From contig CAMYBS010000011.1 in the NCBI GenBank assembly GCA_947254025.1, positions 1 to 36,470 of the forward strand: DNA of 36,470 nucleotides, read 5' to 3'. Both the position numbers and the translations under genes were made by a program. Every line of letters starts with the position of its first letter. The stretch's first letter is position 1. Source of the DNA: an uncultured Clostridia bacterium. GTDB taxonomy: Bacteria; Bacillota; Clostridia; Tissierellales; Peptoniphilaceae. The notes beneath the pieces were generated by a model, which did not search any database, was not told where the DNA came from, and worked only from the letters and a program-made list of their open reading frames with translations. Of this stretch, positions 1 through 7,628 are shown piece by piece.

Positions 1-305
1 ATAGAAATGCTATGCTTCGTAACTTGGTAACATCACTTATAAAAGAGGGAGAAATTAAAACTACAGTTACACGTGCAAAGGAAACTAAGAGAATGATTGA
101 TAAGATGATCACTCTTGCTAAGAGAGGCGACATGCACGCAATAAGACAAGCACAAAGCTACATCTATGACAAAGACGTAAGTAAAAAATTATTTACTGAA
201 ATCGCACCTAAGTATGCAGACAGACAAGGCGGCTACACAAGAATATATAAACTTGAACCAAGAATTGGTGACGGCGCCGAAATCGCATTATTAAGATTAA
301 TATAA
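1..305 (+). CDS. rplQ: 50S ribosomal protein L17, 5' end outside window
   Basis: Large-subunit ribosomal protein L17. The reading frame is already open at base 3 and reads [18 protein letters not shown], which is the conserved L17 N-terminal region. The true start (family consensus begins roughly M-G-Y-R-K-L) therefore lies before base 1, and the ATG at 12 is internal. The C-terminus, rich in R/G with a final I-A-L-L-R-L-I, is typical and complete. In Firmicutes rplQ is normally the last gene of the rpsM-rpsK-rpoA-rplQ operon. A hairpin-plus-T-run terminator directly after the stop fits that position. Confidence 0.97.
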   Translation, partial: RNAMLRNLVTSLIKEGEIKTTVTRAKETKRMIDKMITLAKRGDMHAIRQAQSYIYDKDVSKKLFTEIAPKYADRQGGYTRIYKLEPRIGDGAEIALLRLI

Positions 306-319
306 GTTAAGATGTATAT

Positions 320-348
320 AAAGTGGGCTTGAGATGGTCCACTTTTTT
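320..348 (+). terminator. Rho-independent terminator after rplQ
   Basis: AAAGTGG at 320-326 pairs with CCACTTT at 339-345 and a run of T follows. It ends the ribosomal operon. It also argues against the GTG at 323 being a start for the next gene, because that codon lies inside the stem. Confidence 0.8.
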
Positions 349-364
349 ACCGCGAATTTTAAAA

Positions 365-889
365 ATGAAAGATTTAAATAGTAAAAGAATCGTTTCCACT
401 TGGAAGGGAGGCACAACAGAAGAGCTTTGCATAGAGCCAAAAGATGCCTCGCTTCAAGAGAGAAACTTTGATTTAAGGATATCATCTGCGACCATAGACC
501 TTGAGCGCTCAGAGTTTTCAGACTTCACAGGATACAGACGCTACCTAATGAAGCTAGAAGGGGATATCACACTTTTGATAGATGACAAAGAAGTCATTAT
601 TAAAGAAGACGAAGCCTTCGAGTTTATGGGAGACGAGAAAGTCATCTCCATAAGCAAAGAGCCATCAAGGGACTTCAATGTTATCATTAAGGAAGATAGA
701 AAAGCAGATATATCCATAATAAAAAACAAAACAAAGGGCACAGATGAGGGTGCATATATATTCGCCCTTGAAGACGCTAAACTTAACGGAAAAAATGTAG
801 AGAAATATTCTTTATACGAATCAGAAGGCGAAGAGATGAGCCTAGAAGGTAGATTCATTTATATAAAGATATTCACAATGGAGGATTAA
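365..889 (+). CDS. HutD/Ves-family cupin-like protein
   Basis: A 174-residue protein from the ATG at 365. The frame is open back to a GTG at 323, but that codon sits in the rplQ terminator stem. Hallmarks of the HutD/Ves family are visible: the W-K-G-G-T-T-E-E-L motif near the N-terminus, then F-D-L-R-I-S-S-A-T-I and S-D-F-T-G-Y-R-R-Y-L-M-K-L-E-G, which mark the start of a double-stranded beta-helix fold. HutD proteins often sit near histidine-utilisation genes and Ves is a cold-associated E. coli protein; their biochemical role is poorly defined. No hut genes are seen here. The gene is followed one base later by a lipoprotein whose ribosome-binding site overlaps its stop, so the two are probably co-transcribed. 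No good Shine-Dalgarno precedes 365, so the start is uncertain. Confidence 0.75.
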   Translation: MKDLNSKRIVSTWKGGTTEELCIEPKDASLQERNFDLRISSATIDLERSEFSDFTGYRRYLMKLEGDITLLIDDKEVIIKEDEAFEFMGDEKVISISKEPSRDFNVIIKEDRKADISIIKNKTKGTDEGAYIFALEDAKLNGKNVEKYSLYESEGEEMSLEGRFIYIKIFTMED

Positions 890-890
890 T

Positions 891-1838
891 ATGAAAAATT
901 CAAAATCAATACTAGCGTTAGTACTAGCATTAATGCTAACAATGACATTATTCGCATGCAATAAAGCAGACGAAAACAAAGCTGTAGAAGAAAACACAGA
1001 AAAGACAGAAGAAGCAAAGACAGAAGAAAACAAAGAAGAAGAAAAAGAAGAAAGCAGTGCACAAGAAGCTCCAAAGGATGCACTTACACTAGAAGTGAAG
1101 AAAGCAGAAAGCTTAGACGCTAAGTATGATAACGCCTACGCATTTATGGATACAGAAAACGAAGAAGAAAAGGCAAAATATGATGAATTATATCCAAACG
1201 ATCCATACAAACAAGAAGTAGAACTAAAAGACACAGACGAACCTAACAAAGCAAACTACATTGCACTACAAGACAAACTAGGTTACATGGACAGAATGCT
1301 TGACGAAGCAACAGATGAAAAGCCATATGACACAGCAAGAAATAAAGGTGAAAGAGTCCTTAACTATATTCTAAGCCAAGAAGATGGCAAAGACCCAGTA
1401 TTCTTTACAAACAGATACCTATACGACTTCCTAGGACTTGAACTAGAAACAGGCGATAAGCTAAAAATTAAAGACTGGGCAGACAAGATAGATGAGCCAA
1501 CAAACGTTATACTTGGCTTCAATCAAAAAGACAGATACGAATTAGGCAAGACATATGAAATCGACTACTTCGGAAGCAAGCTTAGCATAGTTCCAGTTGG
1601 CGTTGCAAAAGAAGGCGCTAAATTTGTTAATGGTAAAGGCGAAGAAATCAATCTTGATAACGCCATCATCGCACCACTTAACTACAACGCATCAAAAGCA
1701 ATGTTAAACGAAGAACAATGCAAAGAAATTAACAATACTAGTCTACTAATATCACCAGAAGCAGATAAGGCTATGTATGTAGGTAATTATTTAAGAGGAG
1801 CATATAAGGTTGCTCATATATCAGATCTACTAAAGTAG
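891..1838 (+). CDS. Lipoprotein of unknown function
   Basis: A 315-residue protein with a signal peptide ending in the lipobox L-F-A-C, so it should be lipid-anchored on the outer face of the membrane. A Glu/Lys-rich, low-complexity linker follows (about residues 25-65). A GGAGG ribosome-binding site at 880-884 is well placed for the ATG. The C-terminal half has the pattern V-I-L-G-F then Y-E-L-G-K-T-Y, then S-I-V-P-V-G-V and I-I-A-P-L. This loosely recalls the extracellular domain of FtsX/MacB-type permeases ('...G...GD.....F.VVGV......I..PL'), but here it stands alone without membrane helices. That resemblance is weak inference. I do not recognise a specific family. Confidence 0.8.
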   Translation: MKNSKSILALVLALMLTMTLFACNKADENKAVEENTEKTEEAKTEENKEEEKEESSAQEAPKDALTLEVKKAESLDAKYDNAYAFMDTENEEEKAKYDELYPNDPYKQEVELKDTDEPNKANYIALQDKLGYMDRMLDEATDEKPYDTARNKGERVLNYILSQEDGKDPVFFTNRYLYDFLGLELETGDKLKIKDWADKIDEPTNVILGFNQKDRYELGKTYEIDYFGSKLSIVPVGVAKEGAKFVNGKGEEINLDNAIIAPLNYNASKAMLNEEQCKEINNTSLLISPEADKAMYVGNYLRGAYKVAHISDLLK

Positions 1839-1841
1839 ATT

Positions 1842-2035
1842 AATTTTGCGTTAAAAGAAGAACCTCACCCATCAACAAAGCTTTGCTTTGGATGGGTCCC
1901 GAGAACCTTGGTGCTTCACACGCACGCCTAGAGAATTAGAGCGAACGAAGCTAAAAGTTGCTCTTCGCACTATTCATCATAGCGCAAAGGTTCACGTCCA
2001 GTAAGGGACGGGGTTCTTCATTTTCCAGCAAAATT
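1842..2035 (+). repeat. TIR-flanked structured repeat element E1
   Basis: A 194-base element beginning 3 bases after the lipoprotein stop. It is bounded by AATTTTGC (1842-1849) and GCAAAATT (2028-2035), a perfect 8-bp terminal inverted repeat. Inside are nested stems: AAGAACC (1858-1864) with GGTTCTT (2012-2018), and GAACCTT (1903-1909) with AAGGTTC (1987-1993). Local hairpins are CCCATC..CAAAGC/GCTTTG..GATGGG (1868-1896), CTAT/ATAG near 1970-1983, and CGTCC/GGACG (1995-2010). Any transcript should fold into a multibranched structure. The ends match element E2 (15256-15379) in sequence, but the interior does not. It has no coding potential. Confidence 0.75.
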
Positions 2036-2100
2036 AGTAAATAAAGTTAGTGTGAGTTTGACAATGTTATTTTAAATAATTGAAAAAAAGTATAAATTAG

Positions 2101-2147
2101 AATCCACTTTTGAAATGACTTATTAAGTTTTGAAAGTGGATTTTTTT
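2101..2147 (+). terminator. Rho-independent terminator
   Basis: AATCCACTTT (2101-2110) pairs with AAAGTGGATT (2133-2142), followed by a run of seven T. It probably ends the transcript that carries the lipoprotein and element E1. A short independent RNA ending here is possible, but no convincing promoter was found: TTGACA at 2058 and TATAAA at 2091 are spaced 27 bases apart. Confidence 0.8.
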
Positions 2148-2304
2148 ATATTTTAATTAAAATTGGTTAAGATCAACCAGACCATATTACATTATACCTA
2201 TGCATGCTTCTTAGATATAGCTAATTAGCGGTTGCTCACACAATTTAGCGTATTATTTTGTTTTAATAATCTTTCTAATGGGTAAACTTAAGCAAGGTGA
2301 TTTT
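2148..2304 (+). other. Leader region upstream of methyltransferase, nothing recognised
   Basis: AT-rich sequence with one small hairpin (TGGTT/AACCA near 2164-2179) and no known riboswitch or clear sigma-70 promoter by eye. It ends in the ribosome-binding site AAGGTGA (2294-2300) for the gene at 2305. Confidence 0.4.
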
Positions 2305-3423
2305 ATGAATTTTGATACTATTATAGATGAAGCTCTTAAAAAGAAGGAAGCGATGCAAGGCTCTTTCTCGGGGCCTATTAATAAGGACACTTCTAAGCTA
2401 AGGTTTAAGACGATAATGATGAAGGGCGAGGCGCACTTGCAGTTTGAAAGCTTTGAGGGCAAGAAGGCTTTTCACGAGAACATCGCCATGTCTGAGGCGA
2501 AGGCAAGGCTAGGCGCTCTTATGAATGAGTACAAGCAGCTCTTCATAACTCTTGGCTCTGAGTCTTATCAAGTTTTTAACAACAAGGGCAAGTTCAAGCT
2601 TCTTAAGGCGAAGACTGAAAGAGCGGCGAAGGCGCAATCTTATAACAAGAAGAAAAATTACATACTTGAGGAAGGGGAACGCATTGACTTTCTCATCTAC
2701 CTAAAGGTTATGAGTGAGGACGGCAAGGTCTACAAGAGCTACTATGACAAGTTTAAGCAGATCAATAAGTACCTTGAAATCTTTGACAAGGCGCTTGAGA
2801 AGGTAGACACAAGTAAGAAGCTGCGTATACTTGACTTTGGCTGCGGTAAGGCATACCTAACTTTTGCAGTTTATTATTATCTAAAGAATATAAGGAAGCT
2901 CGACTTCTACATCGAGGGTCTCGACCTTAAGGAAGATGTTGTTCATGACTTAAACTCAATAAAGGATGCGCTTCACTACGAGGACATAGACTTTGTATGT
3001 AAGGATATAAAGGACTACTCCAAGACTGATAATATCGACATCATGCTTACTCTGCACGCTTGCGACATAGCGACCGACATCGCCATAAAGAAGGCTGTGG
3101 ATCTAAATGCGTCACTTATACTATCGGTTCCGTGCTGTCAAAAAGAGCTATTCCCTAAGATCAAATCTTACGAGCTTGAGGGTATTCTTAAGCACGGCAT
3201 ACTTAAGGAGAGGGTCGCAGCAATTGTCACTGACTCACTTAGAAGTCTTTACCTAGAGATGCATGGCTACAAATCAGAAATCATAGAGTTCATCGACATG
3301 GATCATACACCTAAAAATCTTATGATCAGAGCCTTCAAAGACAAGGCTAATCCATTAGCCAAGGCTCAGTACGATAGTATCAAAAAACTATTTAATTTAG
3401 ACAATATTTTCATAGAAGGTTAG
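2305..3423 (+). CDS. Class I SAM-dependent methyltransferase (METTL25/GSTCD-like)
   Basis: A 372-residue protein. The ATG at 2305 is chosen over the in-frame ATG at 2278 because AAGGTGA sits 4 bases before it. A central Rossmann methyltransferase domain shows motif I I-L-D-F-G-C-G-K-A-Y-L and an acidic motif II (I-E-G-L-D-L-K). A later segment L-H-A-C-D-I-A-T-D-I-A-I-K is followed by S-V-P-C-C-Q-K-E-L. The L-H-A-C-D..TD and PCC(Q/H) signature is typical of the bacterial relatives of METTL25/GSTCD/TRM13-type methyltransferases, thought to act on RNA; the substrate is not known. The N-terminal roughly 130 residues form a separate domain that I do not recognise. It is followed 4 bases later by a CDF transporter, so the two are probably one operon. 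Confidence 0.8.
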   Translation: MNFDTIIDEALKKKEAMQGSFSGPINKDTSKLRFKTIMMKGEAHLQFESFEGKKAFHENIAMSEAKARLGALMNEYKQLFITLGSESYQVFNNKGKFKLLKAKTERAAKAQSYNKKKNYILEEGERIDFLIYLKVMSEDGKVYKSYYDKFKQINKYLEIFDKALEKVDTSKKLRILDFGCGKAYLTFAVYYYLKNIRKLDFYIEGLDLKEDVVHDLNSIKDALHYEDIDFVCKDIKDYSKTDNIDIMLTLHACDIATDIAIKKAVDLNASLILSVPCCQKELFPKIKSYELEGILKHGILKERVAAIVTDSLRSLYLEMHGYKSEIIEFIDMDHTPKNLMIRAFKDKANPLAKAQYDSIKKLFNLDNIFIEG

Positions 3424-3427
3424 ACAG

Positions 3428-4618
3428 ATGATAGAAAAATTAATTTACTTTATAAACAGACCTAACAGAAACACGCGCGATGCGTTATTTAGAAAGAAGA
3501 CTGGCTACTTCGTTTCAATCACGGGTATCATCTTTAACATACTTTTAAGTGCAGCGAAGCTTACAATCGGTATCTTTGTTCACTCCATCGCCATCATGGC
3601 AGATGCGGTAAACAACATCTTTGACACCATCTCGTCGGTGATTACACTTTTGGGCTTTAAGTTATCGGAGAAGCCGGCGGATAGGGAGCATCCATACGGA
3701 CACGGTAGGCTCGAGTACATATCAGGCCTTGTCATATCCATCATCGTTATCATCATAGGTCTGCAATTCATAAAGTCGTCGTTTTTAAGAATACTGCACC
3801 CAGACATCGTTAAGTTCGACCTTGTAAGCTTTATAATTATGCTGCTTTCGATACTTGTCAAAGTTTTCATCACTTTCTTGAACAAGGGTGCAGGCGAGAT
3901 GATAGACTCGAAGGCGATGAAGGCAACTAGCATAGACTCGCTTGGAGACGTCTTCACGACTATGGTTGTCATTGTGCCGATGATTAGCTCACTTTTCACA
4001 ACTGTACAAGTCGACGGCTACTTCGGTATACTAGTTTCACTTATGATTATTAAGAATGGCATAGAGATGATAAAGGAGACCATAGGCCCAATCTTAGGCG
4101 AGGAGCCAGACAGGGAGCTAGTGGAGCTTATACACAAAGACCTAGAGTCGGAGCCATTAATAAAGAATGTGCACGACTTTCACGCACACAACTACGGTCC
4201 TGATAATGTCTACATCTCCTTCGATGTTGAGATGCCAGCACACCTTACCATTGAGGAGGCGCACAGCGTTATAGACACTTGGGAGAGGATACTTGAAGAT
4301 AAGTACAAGATCACAATCATCATACACGTTGACCCTTACATGGCTGAGGACGAGTGTTCTGAGCTTTACAAGAAACTTGAGAATGCGGTGAAGAACGACA
4401 AAAATGTTGTTGCCTTACACGATTTTAGAGTTGTAAACAGCAAGTCGGCTAAGGACATCTTGCTACTAGACCTCGTTTTGAACGATATGCAGGGTAAGGA
4501 CAAAGAGACGCTTGCGGACGAGATGTGTAAGCGTTTTGAAAGTGAAGTCTCAGATGACTACGACTATAGATTAAGGATAGTACCGAATTTTACAAATATA
4601 GGAGACGATTTGAAGTAA
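3428..4618 (+). CDS. Cation diffusion facilitator family metal exporter
   Basis: A 396-residue CDF transporter. About six membrane helices lie in the first 215 residues and a cytoplasmic ferredoxin-like domain follows. Between TM2 and TM3 is the hallmark H-P-Y-G-H-G-R-L-E-Y. The metal-site helices read A-D-A-V-N-N-I-F-D (TM2, N-x3-D) and D-S-L-G-D-V (TM5, D-x3-D). N/D plus D/D is closer to manganese or iron exporters of the MntE/FieF kind than to the H-x3-D sites of zinc exporters; this selectivity is inference. The C-terminal domain (from E-E-P-D-R-E-L) is long, with an extra roughly 90-residue extension beyond the usual V-H-D-(F/L)-H and H-V-D-P motifs. It exports divalent metal by proton antiport in known family members. 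Confidence 0.92.
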   Translation: MIEKLIYFINRPNRNTRDALFRKKTGYFVSITGIIFNILLSAAKLTIGIFVHSIAIMADAVNNIFDTISSVITLLGFKLSEKPADREHPYGHGRLEYISGLVISIIVIIIGLQFIKSSFLRILHPDIVKFDLVSFIIMLLSILVKVFITFLNKGAGEMIDSKAMKATSIDSLGDVFTTMVVIVPMISSLFTTVQVDGYFGILVSLMIIKNGIEMIKETIGPILGEEPDRELVELIHKDLESEPLIKNVHDFHAHNYGPDNVYISFDVEMPAHLTIEEAHSVIDTWERILEDKYKITIIIHVDPYMAEDECSELYKKLENAVKNDKNVVALHDFRVVNSKSAKDILLLDLVLNDMQGKDKETLADEMCKRFESEVSDDYDYRLRIVPNFTNIGDDLK

Positions 4619-4641
4619 TAGTTTGATTTTAGGAGGTAATT

Positions 4642-5976
4642 ATGAAAGATATGGATTATGATAAGATAGGCGAAAGATACATCGAGATAGTGAAGGAGGA
4701 CCCTGAGAAATATTATAAGGATTATAAAAAGCTCTTGGAGAAGGTTGAAAAGTCGACTGCGAAGTACAAAGGCAAGCCGGTTCCTGCTATATACCAACCT
4801 TTCTTCGTATCGGACGAGGACGAGGAGAACTTTAAGTACATCTCTGAGATGATGATGAGGATATCAGACAAGGTGACTAAGGCTTACGTTGCAATATCTG
4901 CTTTTAGAAACAGCTTTGACTTCGACGACAAGATGAAGAAGCTATTGATACACAAGCCATTGCTTTCAACATTTGTACCGATCTGCCGCTACGACATCTT
5001 CTACAAGTCGCGTGATGAGTTCAAGTTCTGCGAGCTAAATACGGACGGCTCCTCTGCCATGAACGAGGACAATGAGCTTGCACCTATGATGCTTGAGCTT
5101 GAAGCTATGAAGGAGATGGAGAAGCGCTACGGCTACAAGTTCTCATACTACGAACTGTTTGACTCGTGGGTAGATGAGTTCATAACATTATACAAGGAAA
5201 CTACTGGCGAAGAAAATTTCAACCTTGCCATAGTAGACATCATGTCAAGCGCATCAACAGAAGAGTTCGAACGCTTCAAGAGAGCCTTTGAAAAGAGAGG
5301 CATCAAGACCATCATCTGCGACGTAAGAGACATTAAGCGTAAGGACGGTCACATATACTCAGGAGATTTTAGGATAGATGCTGTTTACAGAAGGCTTGTT
5401 ACCTTCGAAGCAGTTGAGCACTGGGACGAGATACAAGAGTTTGTTGATGCATACCTTAACGATGAGTTCGTTATGATAGGTTCCTTCAAGAGCCAAGTTA
5501 TGCACGACAAGAGGATATTCATAAAGCTCTTCGAAGACAGAGTTAAGAAGTTCTTGTCAAAGGACGAGCTTGAGTTCATAGAAAAACACATACCATACAC
5601 AGCCATGCTTACAAAGAGCACTGTTAAGGAAGTTTTGGATAATAAGGACAAGTACATCATAAAGCCTGTTGACCTAAACGCATCAAGGGGCGTCTACGTT
5701 GGCAAGGACCACTCCAAAAAAGAATTTGAAGAAATTTTGAAAAAGCATGCAGACACTGGGTATATATTCCAAGAATACATCGAGCCATACAAAAGAGATG
5801 TTGTGATCTTTAATGATAAAGGTGAGCTAGAGGTGAAAGAGCTTAAGTCCATAGCCGGCCTCTTCATATATAACAAGAAGTTCAAAGGTCTCTATACTCG
5901 CTATGGCGAAGAGAATATTATTTCGAGCTTGCACCAATATTACCTTGGTGTAAACATCAGAGCAAAGGAGTCTTAA
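4642..5976 (+). CDS. Glutathionylspermidine-synthase-like ATP-grasp enzyme
   Basis: A 444-residue protein with a strong AGGAGG ribosome-binding site. The segment F-C-E-L-N-T-D-G-S-S-A-M-N-E-D-N-E-L and the later Y-I-I-K-P-V-D-L-N-A-S-R-G-V-Y-V-G and Y-I-F-Q-E-Y-I-E-P blocks are typical of the circularly permuted ATP-grasp fold of the GSP_synth family. Characterised members join glutathione to spermidine, but many bacterial homologues lack the amidase domain and have unknown substrates. This one has only the ligase part. It ends one base before a lipoprotein start, so co-transcription is likely. The ligase reaction (carboxylate-amine, ATP-dependent) is supported by family membership; the substrate is unknown. 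Confidence 0.78.
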   Translation: MKDMDYDKIGERYIEIVKEDPEKYYKDYKKLLEKVEKSTAKYKGKPVPAIYQPFFVSDEDEENFKYISEMMMRISDKVTKAYVAISAFRNSFDFDDKMKKLLIHKPLLSTFVPICRYDIFYKSRDEFKFCELNTDGSSAMNEDNELAPMMLELEAMKEMEKRYGYKFSYYELFDSWVDEFITLYKETTGEENFNLAIVDIMSSASTEEFERFKRAFEKRGIKTIICDVRDIKRKDGHIYSGDFRIDAVYRRLVTFEAVEHWDEIQEFVDAYLNDEFVMIGSFKSQVMHDKRIFIKLFEDRVKKFLSKDELEFIEKHIPYTAMLTKSTVKEVLDNKDKYIIKPVDLNASRGVYVGKDHSKKEFEEILKKHADTGYIFQEYIEPYKRDVVIFNDKGELEVKELKSIAGLFIYNKKFKGLYTRYGEENIISSLHQYYLGVNIRAKES

Positions 5977-5977
5977 A

Positions 5978-6781
5978 GTGAAGAAGAAATTAATTTTGAT
6001 GCTTGCTATGTTAATGGCGGCCGCACTAGTATTAACAGCGTGCAAGAAAGACGTACCAAAGACTAATGAAGCAAAAGAAAATACTGCTCAAGAAGAAAAT
6101 TCTAGCCAAGATAATGGCGAGATGAGTGAAATCGATGCGAAAAATGAAAAATACGCTGAGCTTGTTAAGAGGACAAAGGGCGTATCGGACCTTATAGAAG
6201 GCGACTTAGTTATCCAAGATGTAAAGGTTTACAAGGCGGTAGAAGAAGGAGACAAACTTTCACTTTTAGTTAATTATGCAGAGTTTGGATATAAGTACAA
6301 CGACCACGTTTTTGAAAACACAGCCGGTATGCTAATGCCGCTTAAGCTTGTATATGTGAAAAGTGGTGATGAATACGAGTTAAAAGAAAAGATTGATGCA
6401 GAAGATGGCGAAGGATATTATGATTCTTTAGTCAAGATGGCAGACGGAGATGAAGAGCTTGCCAAAGAGGTAGCTGTGCAAGGCATAAACCCAAGATACG
6501 ACAGCGTTATGAATGAGCTTTACAAAGCTGCTGAAAAGGCAGGACTAAAGGACTTCACGCTAGATATTGACAATGCACCAGGCTATCCAAAGGATGAGTC
6601 CTTATTCATAGAAGACGTTCCTAACGAGCCTAAGAACACCATTGCCATAGTTAATAAAGAAGCTTACGAAAAAGCAAAGAAGAACGAAGCTAATGAAAAT
6701 TGGCCACATATAGATGGCTTATTGTATCATAAAGATACAAAGATCGCAGTTAAAAACATTATTGACGACTTTACAAAATAA
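5978..6781 (+). CDS. Lipoprotein of unknown function, GTG start
   Basis: A 267-residue protein starting with GTG at 5978, preceded by AAAGGAG (5964-5970). The signal peptide ends in L-T-A-C at about residue 22, giving a lipid-anchored extracellular protein. A short Glu/Asn/Gln-rich linker follows, then a globular domain rich in acidic residues. No family is recognised. It overlaps the transcription unit of the ATP-grasp enzyme and probably forms one operon with it. Confidence 0.82.
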   Translation: MKKKLILMLAMLMAAALVLTACKKDVPKTNEAKENTAQEENSSQDNGEMSEIDAKNEKYAELVKRTKGVSDLIEGDLVIQDVKVYKAVEEGDKLSLLVNYAEFGYKYNDHVFENTAGMLMPLKLVYVKSGDEYELKEKIDAEDGEGYYDSLVKMADGDEELAKEVAVQGINPRYDSVMNELYKAAEKAGLKDFTLDIDNAPGYPKDESLFIEDVPNEPKNTIAIVNKEAYEKAKKNEANENWPHIDGLLYHKDTKIAVKNIIDDFTK

Positions 6782-6788
6782 TGTATAC

Positions 6789-6817
6789 TTTAGCCTTGTC
6801 TATAAGATGAGGCTAAA
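6789..6817 (+). terminator. Hairpin after lipoprotein, weak terminator
   Basis: TTTAGCCT (6789-6796) pairs with AGGCTAAA (6810-6817). The tail is only moderately T-rich, so termination is plausible but not certain. Confidence 0.45.
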
Positions 6818-6832
6818 ATATTGCATTATTAC

Positions 6833-6861
6833 TTGTATTTTTTGAATTCTTAGTGTATAAT
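6833..6861 (+). promoter_or_regulatory. Sigma-70 type promoter for the 85-aa gene
   Basis: TTGTAT at 6833-6838, a 17-base spacer and a perfect TATAAT at 6856-6861. The ribosome-binding site AAGGGAG lies about 20 bases downstream. Confidence 0.7.
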
Positions 6862-6893
6862 GACTGTAGGGAAATAGAGAAAGGGAGTGCGTG

Positions 6894-7151
6894 ATGAAAG
6901 AGTTAGAACTAAAAGTTATTAAATCTGAATCATCAAAAGGCTTATACATAGAACTTGGTCAGGGAGTTGTTGACTTCACAAAAGCAATCAAAGCCAAGAT
7001 ATACATATCTGTAGGCGACAAAAAAGTAGAAGCTAGTATGATTAAGTTTCCAAAGGGCTTATATATAGTACCACTTAAAGAAAGACAGTTAAGAGTACTT
7101 AAGGTCGAAGAGGGTAAGACATATAAGTTCAAGATAGAACACAGAAGATAG
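6894..7151 (+). CDS. Small protein of unknown function (85 aa)
   Basis: The frame also has a GTG at 6891, but the ATG at 6894 is better spaced (6 bases) from GGGAG at 6883-6887. The protein is basic and predicted rich in beta strands (alternating hydrophobics: L-E-L-K-V-I, G-L-Y-I-E-L, A-K-I-Y-I-S-V, G-L-Y-I-V-P-L, T-Y-K-F-K-I). It has no cysteine, no signal peptide and no membrane segment. It is a monocistronic unit with a clear promoter and a strong terminator, so it is probably a real expressed gene. No family is recognised. Confidence 0.8.
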   Translation: MKELELKVIKSESSKGLYIELGQGVVDFTKAIKAKIYISVGDKKVEASMIKFPKGLYIVPLKERQLRVLKVEEGKTYKFKIEHRR

Positions 7152-7162
7152 CTATAAGCATT

Positions 7163-7194
7163 AAGGCGAAACATAAGTTTCGCCTTTTATTTTT
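7163..7194 (+). terminator. Strong Rho-independent terminator
   Basis: AAGGCGAAAC (7163-7172) and GTTTCGCCTT (7177-7186) form a 10-bp perfect stem with loop ATAA, followed by a T-rich tail. Confidence 0.9.
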
Positions 7195-7230
7195 GCGTGA
7201 AATAAGAGCTAGATTGCATAAAATTTGCAC

Positions 7231-7261
7231 AAAAAAAGACTTCACAAATGTGAAGCCTTTA
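7231..7261 (-). terminator. Terminator of the ferredoxin gene
   Basis: Read on the minus strand, GGCTTCAC, loop ATTT and GTGAAGTC form a stem, followed by a run of seven T. It lies just past the ferredoxin stop. Confidence 0.85.
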
Positions 7262-7278
7262 ATCGATACTCCTATGTC

Positions 7279-7446
7279 TTAGTTTTGTTTTGGAGCATCT
7301 ACTGGACAAACACTGCTGCATTGTCCGCAGTCGATGCATTTATCTGCATCAATTATGTAGATATCGCCTTCAGATATAGCGTCAACTGGACACTCTGGTA
7401 AGCATTGTCCGCATGCTATACATTCTGAACTGATTACGTATGCCAT
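7279..7446 (-). CDS. 2x[4Fe-4S] ferredoxin (55 aa)
   Basis: A 55-residue electron carrier of the clostridial type. Two C-x2-C-x2-C-x3-C-P motifs are visible: C9, C12, C15, C19-P and C37, C40, C43, C47-P. They give two low-potential [4Fe-4S] clusters. The start at 7446 (minus strand) follows the ribosome-binding site AGGAGGGA (read on the minus strand, 7451-7458). It is a single-gene unit with a near-consensus promoter and its own terminator, and it runs against all its neighbours. Such ferredoxins serve fermentative oxidoreductases (pyruvate:ferredoxin oxidoreductase, hydrogenase, Rnf), so the cell is anaerobic. A Crp/Fnr-type palindrome abuts the -35 box. Confidence 0.96.
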   Translation of the reverse strand: MAYVISSECIACGQCLPECPVDAISEGDIYIIDADKCIDCGQCSSVCPVDAPKQN

Positions 7447-7467
7447 AATATCCCTCCTTGTACTTAT

Positions 7468-7496
7468 ATTATAATGAATGTAGATACGTTTGTCAA
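7468..7496 (-). promoter_or_regulatory. Consensus promoter of the ferredoxin gene
   Basis: Read on the minus strand: TTGACA (7496-7491), a 17-base spacer and TATAAT (7473-7468). Both hexamers are perfect. It predicts a transcription start near 7461. Confidence 0.88.
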
Positions 7497-7511
7497 GTGA
7501 TTAGAGTCACA
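7496..7511. promoter_or_regulatory. Crp/Fnr-family type palindrome
   Basis: AGTGA-TTAGAG-TCACA, close to the TGTGA-N6-TCACA consensus of Crp-type regulators. Its centre is about 42 bases upstream of the predicted ferredoxin start, the class II activator position. A similar site lies upstream of aspA (13660-13675). Confidence 0.55.
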
Positions 7512-7581
7512 TTATCCATTTTAAATAATGCGCTGCACTAACAGCTCTACTATCATCCATTATATCTATACCCAAATATGA

Positions 7582-7610
7582 TTGTCTTTAATCACGATAA
7601 ATGATATAAT
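7582..7610 (+). promoter_or_regulatory. Promoter of the trmN operon
   Basis: TTGTCT (7582-7587), a 17-base spacer and TATAAT (7605-7610), with an extended TGA just before the -10 box. It lies 18 bases upstream of the trmN start codon. Confidence 0.75.
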
Positions 7611-7628
7611 ATTTATAAGGAGGCATAT

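Noticed and set aside
323..364. N-terminal extension of the HutD-like gene from GTG at 323
   Set aside because: The codon lies inside the rplQ terminator stem and the extension has no family similarity.
2041..2147. Small RNA gene with promoter TTGACA and TATAAA
   Set aside because: The boxes are 27 bases apart; only the terminator is well supported.
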